Positions 9,279 through 18,151 are shown, counted from the first letter of the stretch. The stretch is DNA of 64,000 nucleotides from Treponema pectinovorum (GCF_900497595.1 NZ_UFQO01000003.1:187532-251531); one strand, 5' to 3'. The notes: generated from the sequence alone by a model not told the origin. Numbers and translations are program-made.

Positions 9279-9748
9279 GTGGTAAAAAATGTGAAAAAGT
9301 TATGAATTCTTTTTTTGAACTCGATAAAGGCGAACATCTTAAATTGCTGGATTCTTTTCATCTGCTTTTTTGTAAAGACTGTAGAACAAAGGTTAGGCTT
9401 TTAACAAAGGCGGAATCGCTTGCCTTAGAGCCATTAAAACTTTCTATCTTTAATTCCAAAAAAGATTTTATGCATTCGTTAAAATCTGCGAGTCCACAGT
9501 GGTTTACAAATTTAAAGCCTGTTTCTATGCTAAGCTGGGTTTTTAGCGGCTTGCTTATGATGTTGTTTTTTGTTCTTTCTGGGTTCTTTTTGAGCAAAAC
9601 TCAAAATCAAACTTATCTGTTTTGGTTTTATATGATTTTTGCAGTTTTTGTTACGGCATATTGTGCCGCTTTTATAGCCGTTAATATGGATTTTTTCATA
9701 AAAAAAATTGACACAAAAAAATTGCATAATGTCGCCTTGCACGAATAA
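9275..9748 (+). CDS. probable zinc-finger anti-sigma factor, membrane bound
   Basis: 157 residues. Near residue 30 it has HLLFCKDC, that is His-x3-Cys-x2-Cys, the signature of zinc anti-sigma (ZAS) domains, with an upstream helix beginning KCEKVMNSFFEL. Two membrane segments follow (about 87-107 and 114-136). It overlaps the sigma factor gene by four bases and has its own strong site AAGGGGG. The cytoplasmic ZAS domain would hold the sigma factor until a signal crosses the membrane. This role is inferred from motif and position; overall similarity to known anti-sigma factors looks low. Confidence 0.75.
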   Translation: MSGKKCEKVMNSFFELDKGEHLKLLDSFHLLFCKDCRTKVRLLTKAESLALEPLKLSIFNSKKDFMHSLKSASPQWFTNLKPVSMLSWVFSGLLMMLFFVLSGFFLSKTQNQTYLFWFYMIFAVFVTAYCAAFIAVNMDFFIKKIDTKKLHNVALHE

Positions 9749-9879
9749 AAAAATGCACAAGGCTGCATAGCAAAAAATAAAAATCATTTTCTCATTCTTC
9801 TATAAATACATTTTAGTCTGCTGTTATTGCGAAAAATCTGCAATTTTCACACTCGCTCTTTTGTGTTAAAATCTACAGC

Positions 9880-11121
9880 ATGAATAATAATTATACACTT
9901 TTAAATGATTTTCTTGAAAAATCACGTCCAACAATTATAGAGTTGCAGACTCTTCTTACTTCAATTCCTTCTATTGCTCCACAAAGCGGTGGCGATGGAG
10001 AATCCAAGAAATGTGCTGCTTTAAAAAACTGGCTTTTAGAAAAAGGATTCAACGAAAGTCAGTTTTCACAATACGATGCGCCTGACTCGAGGGTTTCTTC
10101 TGGAGTGCGTCCAAATCTTGTTTTGACGATCCCCGGAAAAAAATCGCAGGCAGTCTGGAGCATGGCTCACCTTGATGTTGTTCCCGTTGGCAACTTAAAA
10201 CTTTGGAACAGCGATCCTTGGAAAGTCTTATACGATGAAAAAAACGACAGAATTGTCGGTCGTGGAGTTGAAGACAATCAGCAAGGACTTGTAAGCGGAG
10301 TTTTAGCGGCTTTGGCTTTAAAAGAATATGACATCACGCCTGAATATACGGTAAAACTTTTGTTCATGGCAGATGAAGAGTGCGGTTCTGATTTTGGAAT
10401 AAAATATCTTTTAAAAGAACACGAATCGCTTTTTAAAAAGGACGATTTGATTTTGATTCCAGACGGAGGAGATCAAAAAGGAGAAACCATTGAAGTTGCA
10501 GAAAAAAACATAATGTGGTTAAAAGTGCATACGATAGGGCAGCAGACTCACGGTTCAATGCCAGGAAAAGGAAAAAATGCTCACCTTGCCGCTTGCGACC
10601 TTGCGCTAAGATTAAACGATTTGGAAAACTTTTTTGATGAAGTCGACCCAATCTTTTCGCCAAAAAATTCGACTTTTCAGCCAACAAAAAAAGAAGCAAA
10701 TGTTGATTCTGTAAATATAATTCCTGGCGACGATGTTTTTTATATGGATTGCAGAATTTTGCCTCGCTACACTTTGGAACAGGTATTTGCAGAAGTAAAA
10801 AATCGTGCTGAGCAGATAGAAAAAAAATATGGTGTAAAAGTTGAAATAACACAGGTTCAGCACCAGCAATCTCCTGCAACGCCAGTTACTTCTCCTGTTG
10901 TGCAAAAATTAACTCAAGCGATAAAAACTGCTCACTCGATAGACGCTTATCCTATAGGAATTGGAGGCGGAACTGTTGGCGGCGAGTTAAGAAGTTTAGG
11001 TTATGATTGTGCAATCTGGTCTACCATGGACAGCGTTTGCCATCAGCCAAATGAATACAGCATTTTAGGAAATACGATTGCAGATTCAAAAACACTTTGC
11101 GCCTTGTTCTTACAGGAGTAA
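9880..11121 (+). CDS. M20-family metallopeptidase/dipeptidase
   Basis: 413-residue zinc peptidase of the M20 family (DapE/PepV/ArgE group). Metal and catalytic positions are visible: His97-x-Asp99 in MAHLDVVPVG, Asp132 in GRGVEDNQQG, the Glu-Glu pair 166-167 in ADEECGSDFG, Asp194-195 region in IPDGG, and a late His in SVCHQPNE. The insert between about 205 and 310 is the dimerisation lid domain. The family removes an N-acyl or N-terminal residue from small peptides; the substrate cannot be told. The ribosome-binding site is weak. The next gene starts seven bases after its stop. Confidence 0.9.
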   Translation: MNNNYTLLNDFLEKSRPTIIELQTLLTSIPSIAPQSGGDGESKKCAALKNWLLEKGFNESQFSQYDAPDSRVSSGVRPNLVLTIPGKKSQAVWSMAHLDVVPVGNLKLWNSDPWKVLYDEKNDRIVGRGVEDNQQGLVSGVLAALALKEYDITPEYTVKLLFMADEECGSDFGIKYLLKEHESLFKKDDLILIPDGGDQKGETIEVAEKNIMWLKVHTIGQQTHGSMPGKGKNAHLAACDLALRLNDLENFFDEVDPIFSPKNSTFQPTKKEANVDSVNIIPGDDVFYMDCRILPRYTLEQVFAEVKNRAEQIEKKYGVKVEITQVQHQQSPATPVTSPVVQKLTQAIKTAHSIDAYPIGIGGGTVGGELRSLGYDCAIWSTMDSVCHQPNEYSILGNTIADSKTLCALFLQE

Positions 11122-11127
11122 ATCGTT

Positions 11128-12459
11128 TTGGCTTTTAAGCAAAGATGTGCTAATCAATTTTTGAATATACTCTTTGGTTCTGCTTTTTTGTTTACGAGTT
11201 GCGTTACAATGGCAGATTATAATTATTCAAGGATATATTCAAATTTGGGTGGAGGACGGTATTCTCAGGTTCGTATGGAACTTGATGAAAATAAATCTTC
11301 CATATACACATCTCGTGACAAAGTTCTGTATCTTTTGGACAAGGGCGTTTTAGAACATTTTGAAGGCTTAAGTCAAGTTTCTAACGAGTCGCTTTCTCAA
11401 TCAGAAAAATTGATGGAAGATTTTTCCGCGACCAGCATAACGCAGACAATCGCAAGCGGTGTTACAAACGACAATGTAAAAGACTACGCAGGCGAAGATT
11501 TTGAAAATATCTACACGAATATTTTTATGGCGTTAAATTATCTTGCCTTGCAAAAAAATGAATCTGCAATGGTAGAAGTAAGGCGATTTGACAATAAGCT
11601 AAAAGTTTTAAAGCAAAAATACAACGCAGAAGTCGATAATTTGAATAGCGAATCCGAAGTTAAGGTCAAAAATGTTTCTGTTCAATTTTCAGATTCTGCT
11701 TTGGCTCGTTATTTAAGCCTCTTGCTCTATCGTGCAGATGGCGACTTTGGAAATGCGGAAGTTGACCAGCGATTTATCGCTAAGGTATTTAAAAGTCAAC
11801 CTTCACTCTATCCTTTTGAAATTCCTTCCTGTGTTAAAGATGAACTTTCTGTTCCAAAAGATATGGCTCGTTTAAATGTAATAGCATTTAGCGGAAGAGC
11901 ACCTGTAAAAAAAGAAAATGTAATTCGCGTGCCGTGGGATTTTAATCATTGGTATAAACTTGCACTTCCAGAAATGGAAAAGCAACCGTCTCATATCAAT
12001 CGAATTGAAGTTGAGGTTTTTAATAAAAACTCGCTTGAACAAAAAAAATTTGAACTTGAAAAAATCGAATCGATAGAAGACATTGCGTTGGATACTTTCC
12101 AGAGGAATTATTCGCTCATATTTGCAAAGTCTTTGGCTCGCTCGATTGCACGCACCGCTATAAATTCAGGTTTGCAGCAAGTGAGTAACGATAAGGATAC
12201 AGCTCCTGAAGTTGCACTTCTCTTAGGAACATTTAGTTTTATACATCAACTTGCAACAGAGTTTATTGAGCGTGCGGATGTAAGGTGTTCAAGATACTTT
12301 CCTGCAAGTGCAAGCGTAAGCGGCATAAACTTAGAGCCTGGAAATTACACTGTAAAAGTGAATTTTTGCAGAGGAAAATTTGTTCAATATTCGCAAGAAA
12401 AAGATTTAAATCTCGTAGCAGAAAATCTAAATCTTGTAGAAGCGGCCTGTCTTCGATAA
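11128..12459 (+). CDS. COG3014-like lipoprotein of unknown function
   Basis: 443 residues from a TTG start that has AGGAG about ten bases upstream. A hydrophobic N-terminal segment ends in FLFTSC, a plausible spirochaetal lipobox with Cys25. The following YSRIYSNLGGGRYSQVRMELDE...KVLYLLDKGVLEHFEG and NIYTNIFMALNYLALQKNESAMVEVRRFDNKL fit the COG3014 family of tetratricopeptide-like lipoproteins in Gram-negatives and spirochaetes. Function unknown. It lies between the peptidase and mraY with gaps of 6 and 11 bases, so it is probably co-transcribed with both and may be an envelope protein. Confidence 0.75.
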   Translation: MAFKQRCANQFLNILFGSAFLFTSCVTMADYNYSRIYSNLGGGRYSQVRMELDENKSSIYTSRDKVLYLLDKGVLEHFEGLSQVSNESLSQSEKLMEDFSATSITQTIASGVTNDNVKDYAGEDFENIYTNIFMALNYLALQKNESAMVEVRRFDNKLKVLKQKYNAEVDNLNSESEVKVKNVSVQFSDSALARYLSLLLYRADGDFGNAEVDQRFIAKVFKSQPSLYPFEIPSCVKDELSVPKDMARLNVIAFSGRAPVKKENVIRVPWDFNHWYKLALPEMEKQPSHINRIEVEVFNKNSLEQKKFELEKIESIEDIALDTFQRNYSLIFAKSLARSIARTAINSGLQQVSNDKDTAPEVALLLGTFSFIHQLATEFIERADVRCSRYFPASASVSGINLEPGNYTVKVNFCRGKFVQYSQEKDLNLVAENLNLVEAACLR

Positions 12460-12470
12460 AATACAAAACT

Positions 12471-13541
12471 ATGCTTTATTATATTGGTGGTCTACTAACA
12501 AAATATTTTGGACCTGCTAGACTTTTGCAGTCGTATACGGTTTTAATCGTTCTTGCTCTGTATACTGGATTTTTAATAGTGCGATATTTGATGCCTCATT
12601 TTTATTTTCTTATGCCACATGACAGAGGCAGAGAATTCACTTTAACTGCGGAAGCTGCAATGGGCAAACCCACCGGAGTTGGAATATTTTTTATAACGGT
12701 TTTTGCTCTTTTGAGTGCGATTTTTGTTCCTTTGGACTGGTTTAAATGCTGCGTCTTAATTTTAACCTGGCTTATGATGCTCACAGGTTTTTTGGACGAT
12801 AGGAGCGATTCTAGTTGGGGCGAATACAGAAAGGCTTTTTTGGATTTGATAATTTCTGTTACTGCTTCTGTTTTAATGGCTATCTATTTACGGAATTTGG
12901 ATGCGGATTCAAAAATCTATTTTTGGCTTCCATTTTTAACTCATAAAATTGCTGTTGCTCCTTGGCTTTTTGTTTTAATTTCTACGATTATGCTTTGGAC
13001 TTCTGTAAACACGACAAACTGCACCGATGGCGTTGACGGTTTAAGTTCAACTTTGGTTTTGATTGCACTTTTAACTTTGGGAGTCGTTTTTTATTTTATT
13101 TTAGGACACATAGACATCGCCTCGTATCTTTTGGTTCCGCATTTTGCAGAAGGCGCAAGTTGGGCTGTTATGACATTTTGCCTTGCAGGCGTTTTAATGG
13201 GATACCTGTGGCACAATGCTTTTCCGAGCAAGTGTCTGATGGGCGATGCGGGAAGTCGTTCTTTGGGATTTTACATTGGACTTTGCGTAATGCTTAGCGG
13301 CAACCCTTTTATGATTTTTGCAACTTCCACGATAATTTTTATAAACGGCGGAATGGGCTTGATGAAAGTCTTTTTAAAAAGATTTTGTCATATAGTGATA
13401 TTTTCAACAATAAGATTTCCTTTGCACGATCAGATGCGCATAAAACACGGCTGGTCGCCTACTCAAGTTTTAATAAAATTCATGATGTTACAGCTTTTAA
13501 TAACGCTTGCAGTTATAGGAATTTTATTCAAAGTTCGATAA
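12471..13541 (+). CDS. mraY: phospho-N-acetylmuramoyl-pentapeptide transferase
   Basis: 356-residue polytopic enzyme that transfers phospho-MurNAc-pentapeptide to undecaprenyl phosphate, making lipid I at the inner membrane. Conserved MraY stretches are present: GKPTGVGIFF, GFLDDRSDS (the Asp pair), NTTNCTDGVDGLSS, CLMGDAGSRSLGFYIG and PLHDQMRIKHGWSP. GDAGSRSLG has Arg where Leu is usual. The ATG at 12471 gives the normal family length; the open frame reaches back into the lipoprotein gene, but that part is only its alternate frame. It stands outside the usual mur/dcw cluster here. Its site is weak, so translation may be coupled to the gene before. Confidence 0.93.
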   Translation: MLYYIGGLLTKYFGPARLLQSYTVLIVLALYTGFLIVRYLMPHFYFLMPHDRGREFTLTAEAAMGKPTGVGIFFITVFALLSAIFVPLDWFKCCVLILTWLMMLTGFLDDRSDSSWGEYRKAFLDLIISVTASVLMAIYLRNLDADSKIYFWLPFLTHKIAVAPWLFVLISTIMLWTSVNTTNCTDGVDGLSSTLVLIALLTLGVVFYFILGHIDIASYLLVPHFAEGASWAVMTFCLAGVLMGYLWHNAFPSKCLMGDAGSRSLGFYIGLCVMLSGNPFMIFATSTIIFINGGMGLMKVFLKRFCHIVIFSTIRFPLHDQMRIKHGWSPTQVLIKFMMLQLLITLAVIGILFKVR

Positions 13542-13575
13542 AACAGTTCAAACTTTCATTTTATAAAAGAGGAAA

Positions 13576-14937
13576 ATGATGGATATAGTTGCACAGCATG
13601 CAAATCTTTATGGAAAGATAACAGTTCCCGGCTCAAAATCTCATACGATACGAGCGTTGATATTGGCAACCCTTGCAGACGGAAAATCTACAATAAAAAA
13701 TCCTTTGCCAAGTGCAGACTGCCTTTCTACAGCTGCTGCCGTGCCGCTGATAGGTTCAAAGGTTGAATTAAATCTTTCTAAAGAAGACGAGCCTGTTTCG
13801 CAGTGGATTGTAGATGGAGCTGGAAAAAATATTCATCTTCCGAGCGATGTTGTAAATGTTGGAAATTCAGGTTCGCTCTTGTATTTTCTAGCACCGATAG
13901 TTGCAAACTTTGATGGAATAAGCATTTTTACAGGCGATGATTCAATTAAAAAGCGTCCAGTAGAACATGTTTTGGATGTGCTGAATCAACTTGGTGCGCG
14001 TGCTGAAAGTGCAATCCCTAATCATAACGGCTGCCCAATCGTCATAAAAGGTTCTATAAGTGGCGATAAAGTTACAACCACAGGCGAAATTTCAAGCCAG
14101 TACATAAGCGGTCTTATGATGGCAAGCATTCTGATGAAAAAAAAGTTGACCATAACGCTTACAAATCCAAAGGAAACTCCTTATCTTACGATGACGCAAA
14201 AATGGCTCGAAAAAGTTGGAGTTTTTTGTTCAATAAGCGAAGATTTTAAAAAGATAGAAGTCGAAAACCGAAACGAATTAAAAGCGTTTGATGTTACGAT
14301 TCCGAGCGATTGGGAAGGAGTTGCTTTTCCGCTTGTAGCAGCATTGATGACGGATTCTCAAATTACAATAGAAAATGTGGATTCAAGCGGAACTCAAGGC
14401 GATGACGCGATTGTCGACATTTTAAAAAGCGTTGGCGCCGACATCGTTTGGAACAAGCAAAAAAATACGCTTTTGGTCAGCGGTGGCAAAAAAGCAAAGG
14501 ATGGAATTGGAAAACTTTCGACAAAGGCTTTGCCAAATGGCGAACTTAAGGTAAAGATGAGTGCGTTTCCTGATGCAATCTGTGCTTTGGCGGTAATTGC
14601 AACGCAGATAGAAGGAACGGTAATTTTAGAAGATGCGCAAGTGTGCAGGAGAAAGGAAACCGACAGACTAAAGGTTTTGACTTTGGAACTTAAAAAACTC
14701 GGTGCAAATATCGAAGAAAAAGAAGATTCGCTTGTGATTAAAGGTGGCAAAAAGTTGCACGGTGGAATTGTAGAAAGTTATGATGATCACAGGATGGCGA
14801 TGTCGCTTTCGTGCCTCGGACTTGCTCTTGCCGAAGGCGAAACGCTGACAGTAAAAGATGGCGAGTGTTGTGCGGTAAGCTTTCCACATTTTTTTGAAGT
14901 TATGAATAAAAGCCTTGGAGCAAATTTTAAATATTAA
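13576..14937 (+). CDS. aroA: 3-phosphoshikimate 1-carboxyvinyltransferase (EPSP synthase)
   Basis: 453 residues; joins shikimate-3-phosphate and PEP in the aromatic amino acid pathway. The phosphate-binding PGSKSHTIRALILA is near residues 15-28 and the late SYDDHRMAMSLSCLGLA carries the conserved DHR. The usual LFLGNAGTAMRPL region reads NVGNSGSLLYFLAPI, so this is a divergent class of the enzyme. Two adjacent ATG codons follow GAGGAAA; the first is listed, but the second at 13579 has the better spacing. It begins 34 bases after mraY on the same strand. Confidence 0.92.
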   Translation: MMDIVAQHANLYGKITVPGSKSHTIRALILATLADGKSTIKNPLPSADCLSTAAAVPLIGSKVELNLSKEDEPVSQWIVDGAGKNIHLPSDVVNVGNSGSLLYFLAPIVANFDGISIFTGDDSIKKRPVEHVLDVLNQLGARAESAIPNHNGCPIVIKGSISGDKVTTTGEISSQYISGLMMASILMKKKLTITLTNPKETPYLTMTQKWLEKVGVFCSISEDFKKIEVENRNELKAFDVTIPSDWEGVAFPLVAALMTDSQITIENVDSSGTQGDDAIVDILKSVGADIVWNKQKNTLLVSGGKKAKDGIGKLSTKALPNGELKVKMSAFPDAICALAVIATQIEGTVILEDAQVCRRKETDRLKVLTLELKKLGANIEEKEDSLVIKGGKKLHGGIVESYDDHRMAMSLSCLGLALAEGETLTVKDGECCAVSFPHFFEVMNKSLGANFKY

Positions 14938-14973
14938 ATAGGATAAATCACTTTTTCCAATGGAGAGAATTTT

Positions 14974-15525
14974 ATGCCAAGAGCAAAAAACAAAACAGAA
15001 TTAATTGTAAGTGCAACAGAATCTTATAAGAAATTGCAAGATTTCATTTTGCAGATGACGGATAAAGAATTGAATACACCGTTTGATTTTTCCTATGATT
15101 CTAAGAAAAAACAAGCACACTGGGCAAGAGATAAAAATCTCCGCGATGTTATTATGCATCTCGATGCGTGGCATAATCTTGCTATTCGTTGGGTAAAAAA
15201 TAATAAAGCTGGAAATCGCATACAGTTTTTGCGGCAAGGCTACAATTGGAAAAATTACGGTAATATGAACCAAGAAATTTGGAGCGAATGTCAAAATATT
15301 TCCTTAGAAACAGCAAAACAAAAACTAGACGCTTCCTACAAAGAAATCCTCGCACTCATCGAAACAATGGACGACGAAGAACTTTTTACAAAAAATAAAT
15401 ACGATTGGGTAGGGACAAGTTCAATAGGGCAATATTTTGTAAGTGCAACAGCAAGCCACTATGAATGGGCATTAAAAAAGTTAAGAGAACATAAAAAAAC
15501 GGTTCAAAGCAAAAATAAATTGTAA
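14974..15525 (+). CDS. ClbS/DfsB-family four-helix-bundle protein
   Basis: 183 residues of the DinB-like fold, ClbS/DfsB family: MPRAKNKTELIVSATESYKKLQDFI, a central RDVIMHLDAWHNLAIRW with the family's His and Trp, and ASHYEWALKKLREHK at the end. ClbS in E. coli is a cyclopropane hydrolase giving resistance to colibactin, but most relatives are uncharacterised, so no substrate is claimed. GGAGAG precedes the ATG. Its codons are more AT-rich at the N-terminus than in aroA, which is the only hint of separate origin. Confidence 0.85.
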   Translation: MPRAKNKTELIVSATESYKKLQDFILQMTDKELNTPFDFSYDSKKKQAHWARDKNLRDVIMHLDAWHNLAIRWVKNNKAGNRIQFLRQGYNWKNYGNMNQEIWSECQNISLETAKQKLDASYKEILALIETMDDEELFTKNKYDWVGTSSIGQYFVSATASHYEWALKKLREHKKTVQSKNKL

Positions 15526-15616
15526 AAATGTTGCATAGGCAACAAAGTCTTTTCTTTATTTGAATTATCTTTTAGCAATATCAAAATGATTTTGAAAAAC
15601 TCTAATGGAGGAATTT

Positions 15617-15832
15617 ATGGCAGAGGTAGAAAAAAAAGTTAGCGGAGACATGCTCGTTGGGCAGATTGTAAAGGATTTTCCAGAAGCGATAGATACTTTG
15701 ATGGAAATTGGAATGCATTGTCTTGGCTGCCCTTCATCGCAGATGGAAAGTTTAAACGATGCGGCTTTTGTTCACGGGCTTAACCCGGAAGATGTAGTTA
15801 AAAAAGTAAACGAAAAACTCAACTCAAAATAA
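15617..15832 (+). CDS. DUF1858 domain protein
   Basis: 71-residue protein that is essentially one DUF1858 domain: KVSGDMLVGQIVKDFPEAIDTLMEIGMHCLGCPSSQMESL, with the conserved Cys-x2-Cys (CLGC). These domains occur alone in anaerobes or fused to hemerythrin-like and NO-reactive proteins and are often co-regulated with the hybrid cluster protein. The ATG at 15617 is preceded by TGGAGG at proper spacing; an ATG four codons earlier lies inside that site. It starts a short run of genes ending in a hemerythrin and a Crp/Fnr regulator. Confidence 0.9.
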   Translation: MAEVEKKVSGDMLVGQIVKDFPEAIDTLMEIGMHCLGCPSSQMESLNDAAFVHGLNPEDVVKKVNEKLNSK

Positions 15833-15874
15833 ATGCCAATTTATTTTGCAAAAAATGTTTAGTTGGAGTTTTAT

Positions 15875-16474
15875 ATGAGCAGTTTTTTAGGACCGATACA
15901 CTTTTGGCTTTACGAAAAGATAAGATTTCAGGAAGGATTGACGGCGTTCATTTTTGACAGGTGTTGTGATTCGGCTTCTTTAAAAGCGGATGAAGATAAA
16001 AACCTTTCGTTGCTTGTAAAGAAAAATCTTGCACCTTTGGATTCGCTTGTAGACACGATGAACATTCACGGATGGTTGCAGGAGCGAATTGAGGATGCCG
16101 AAAAACGATATGCAACCCTTGTAACGACGATTTGCGGAACAGACAGTTCTAAAATTTCTGCGGTAAAAAAAGCCGCCTTTGATTTTGGTGTGGAACATGG
16201 TGTTAAGTGTGATTCTGCTCGCGATGTCTACAAGGCGTTTGATGATTCGCTTTTGAATGGAATGCCCTGCGACAGAGTTTGCGTCGTATTGAAGAGCGAA
16301 GAAGACGATTTTGAATGGGAACTTAGCGAAGATATTCATGGGAAATTCTGGAATAAAGGTTTTTCGGATTTGTATTATGAACTAAGACTGGAAGTTATGA
16401 AAGGAATGCTCGAAAATTCTGCATTTAAAGTGATGAATGGCGATTGCCTGTGTTATAAAATTCTTCGCAAGTGA
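15875..16474 (+). CDS. uncharacterised protein in the DUF1858/hemerythrin group
   Basis: 199 residues from the ATG at 15875, which has TTGGAG in front; a TTG four codons upstream is part of that site. The start MSSFLGPIHFWLYEKIRFQE and CDSARDVYKAFDDSLLNGMPCDRV are, to my memory, a conserved pattern in proteins of anaerobes found beside DUF1858 genes, but no function is known to me. It has six Cys, including DRCCD near the N-terminus and GDCLC near the end, so a metal or redox role is conceivable. No membrane segment or signal peptide. A perfect 14-base hairpin begins seven bases after the stop. Confidence 0.7.
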   Translation: MSSFLGPIHFWLYEKIRFQEGLTAFIFDRCCDSASLKADEDKNLSLLVKKNLAPLDSLVDTMNIHGWLQERIEDAEKRYATLVTTICGTDSSKISAVKKAAFDFGVEHGVKCDSARDVYKAFDDSLLNGMPCDRVCVVLKSEEDDFEWELSEDIHGKFWNKGFSDLYYELRLEVMKGMLENSAFKVMNGDCLCYKILRK

Positions 16475-16480
16475 GATTTT

Positions 16481-16748
16481 GCGTTAAGAAAAACATCCTT
16501 GTTTTTCTTAACGCGACAGTTTCCGTTGAAAACTGTCGGCATTGCTTGTAGGTCGCACCTCCGTGTGCGACAAGTGGCAGGGTCTACTTGTAGCCCCACA
16601 TCTTGCCTGCGAGCTTACAGCGGCAGGGCTTGGAGTGGCGGCGGAGCCGTCGACCGCAGGAGCGCAAGCGACGAGGACGATGAAGCATAAGCGGAACCAC
16701 GCAAAGCCCGGTTTTTGCGGAACTTTAGTGGAGCAAAAAGCCGCCCAA
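16481..16748 (+). repeat. mosaic intergenic repeat, copy R4 (longest complete form)
   Basis: Order of parts: perfect hairpin GCGTTAAGAAAAAC / GTTTTTCTTAACGC (16481-16514); hairpin GACAGTTT / AAACTGTC (16515-16537); a hairpin around GTCGCACCTCCGTGTGCGAC; GTCTACTTGTAGCCCC; CTTGCCTGCGAGCTTACAG; GTCGACCGCAGGAGCG; AAGCGACGAGGACGATG; AAGCGGAACCACGCAAAGCC; and the end GCAAAAAGCCGCCC. It fills the gap between the uncharacterised gene and hemerythrin and ends about 30 bases before the hemerythrin start. The first hairpin could end transcription of the upstream genes. Confidence 0.85.
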
Positions 16749-16777
16749 TAACTTAAAAAAAATAAACTGGAGAAAGA

Positions 16778-17341
16778 ATGAATTACAGTATTGAAGTGAT
16801 GGTTGAAGAGCATGCGAATATCGTGCGGATGCTTCGTGTTGTGCAGAAAATTTGTTGCAATATTCTTGAAGGTGCGGAGCCAAATGTTGACGAATTTTTT
16901 GAGATAATCGATTTTATTAGAAATTATGCGGATTTTCATCATCACGGAAAGGAAGAAAAATTTCTTTTTCCAGAGATGATTGAGCGGCTCGGTGCTGTTG
17001 GCGAAAATCTTGTAAAACACGGAATGCTTGTTGAGCACGACTTGGGGCGCAATTTTGTGAAAAATCTTGAAACTTCTCTCATTGCATGGCGAGAAGAGCC
17101 AAAAACAGAACACAAATTGAATATACTAACAAATGCAATGGGGTACGCGAATCTTTTGCATGTTCATGTTGAAAAAGAAAACAATGTTGTGTACACGTTT
17201 GCAGAAAGGATGCTTCCACAGGATTTATTCGAAGAGATAAATGAAAAAAGCCGGGAATTTGAACAAAACGAAGCAAAAGAAGGCATTCAAAAAAAGTATC
17301 TTGATTTGCTCGAAAAACTTGAAAGAAAGTATGAAGTATAA
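16778..17341 (+). CDS. hemerythrin-domain protein
   Basis: 187-residue cytoplasmic four-helix protein with hemerythrin HHE motifs: VEEHANIVRML at the N-terminus, YADFHHHGKEEKFLFPEM, GMLVEHDLGR and HVHVEKENNVVYTFAERML. These supply the His, Glu and Asp ligands of a non-haem di-iron site. Relatives bind oxygen or NO or repair iron-sulfur clusters (YtfE/Ric group). The gene before the repeat, DUF1858, and the divergent Crp/Fnr regulator after it point to a nitrosative or oxygen stress role, by inference. CTGGAGAAAG precedes the ATG. Confidence 0.92.
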   Translation: MNYSIEVMVEEHANIVRMLRVVQKICCNILEGAEPNVDEFFEIIDFIRNYADFHHHGKEEKFLFPEMIERLGAVGENLVKHGMLVEHDLGRNFVKNLETSLIAWREEPKTEHKLNILTNAMGYANLLHVHVEKENNVVYTFAERMLPQDLFEEINEKSREFEQNEAKEGIQKKYLDLLEKLERKYEV

Positions 17342-17397
17342 CTTGTAGGGCAAGGCGAGAGCATTTTTCCATTTGAGAAATGCGACCATTTGAAGAT

Positions 17398-17429
17398 TGC
17401 GTGCATTGATGCGTGCATCAATGCACGCA
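17398..17429. terminator. perfect palindrome between convergent hemerythrin and Crp/Fnr genes
   Basis: Fifteen-base perfect arms TGCGTGCATTGATGC / GCATCAATGCACGCA with a two-base centre. It sits in the 132-base gap between two convergent stop codons, where a bidirectional terminator is expected, but no T run follows on either strand. It could instead be a single hairpin module of the mosaic repeat family. Confidence 0.5.
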
Positions 17430-17473
17430 TTGAAATAATTGCGTTTGCAAAAGTTTGGCTTCGTTTTTAGAGT

Positions 17474-18142
17474 TTAGTCTATTTTGTGCAGAGTGAAGGT
17501 GCTCTTTTCAAAATCGATTAGACCTTCGTCCTGCATTGCATAGAGTTCTCTTGTCATTGCGCTTCTGTTTGAATTTAGAAAAGCTGCAAGTTCTGTTCTG
17601 TTAAGGTTGAGTTGCACTATGTTTGAACCCTGTTTTTGCGCTTGCATAGAAAGGTATGCCAATATCTTTCGGCGTAAAGTAGGCTTTGAATCAATTTCGA
17701 TTTTTTCCATCAGGTTTACGGATTTTCTGCCAAGAAGATTGAACATATTTGTTGTAAGTTGACTGTGGAAAGTGCAGGCACGAGGGCAATTATGTATTAT
17801 ATTTTCTGCCCTCAAAAAAAGGACTTTTGTCTGGCTTACTGCAACAAAGGTTGCATAGGATTTTGTTTGACTTTGTACAGCAAACGATTCTCCAAAAAGT
17901 TCACCAGGGTTCATATATGAAAGAAAAGCTTCTCTTCCCCAAAAATCGTATTTTACCATTTTGACAGTTCCGCTCAATACGATTCCTATGTTGTTTACAT
18001 TTTCTTCGTCCATTATTATGAGGTCGCCCTTGTTAAAAAGGCGTTCGCGGCTGTGAAGACAAATTAAAAGTTTATCGAGATCGGACGGAAGAATTTTTTC
18101 AAACAACGGAATTTCGGTATAGGAAGTTATGTCTTTTTGCAT
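17474..18142 (-). CDS. Crp/Fnr-family transcriptional regulator
   Basis: 222 residues. N-terminal cyclic-nucleotide-binding-like beta barrel (LFNKGDLIIMDEENVNNIGIVLSGTVKMVKYDFWGREAFLSYMNPGELFGESFAV) and C-terminal winged helix (LNRTELAAFLNSNRSAMTRELYAMQDEGLIDFEKSTFTL). The N-terminal Fnr-type cluster cysteines are absent and the cAMP-contact residues are not obvious, so it is more like the CooA/HcpR/NssR branch. Position beside hemerythrin and DUF1858 suggests control of a redox or NO response. The start codon follows the MATE stub by nine bases. Confidence 0.9.
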   Translation of the reverse strand: MQKDITSYTEIPLFEKILPSDLDKLLICLHSRERLFNKGDLIIMDEENVNNIGIVLSGTVKMVKYDFWGREAFLSYMNPGELFGESFAVQSQTKSYATFVAVSQTKVLFLRAENIIHNCPRACTFHSQLTTNMFNLLGRKSVNLMEKIEIDSKPTLRRKILAYLSMQAQKQGSNIVQLNLNRTELAAFLNSNRSAMTRELYAMQDEGLIDFEKSTFTLHKID

Positions 18143-18151
18143 CGGCGTGCT

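Noticed and set aside
12285-12470. Extended start of mraY inside the lipoprotein gene
   Set aside because: The extra residues are a Lys/Arg/Cys-rich alternate-frame translation of the lipoprotein gene, unlike any MraY.
16508-17113. 201-codon minus-strand frame across repeat R4 and the hemerythrin gene
   Set aside because: It is antisense to hemerythrin and runs through repeat sequence; no family match and no ribosome-binding site.
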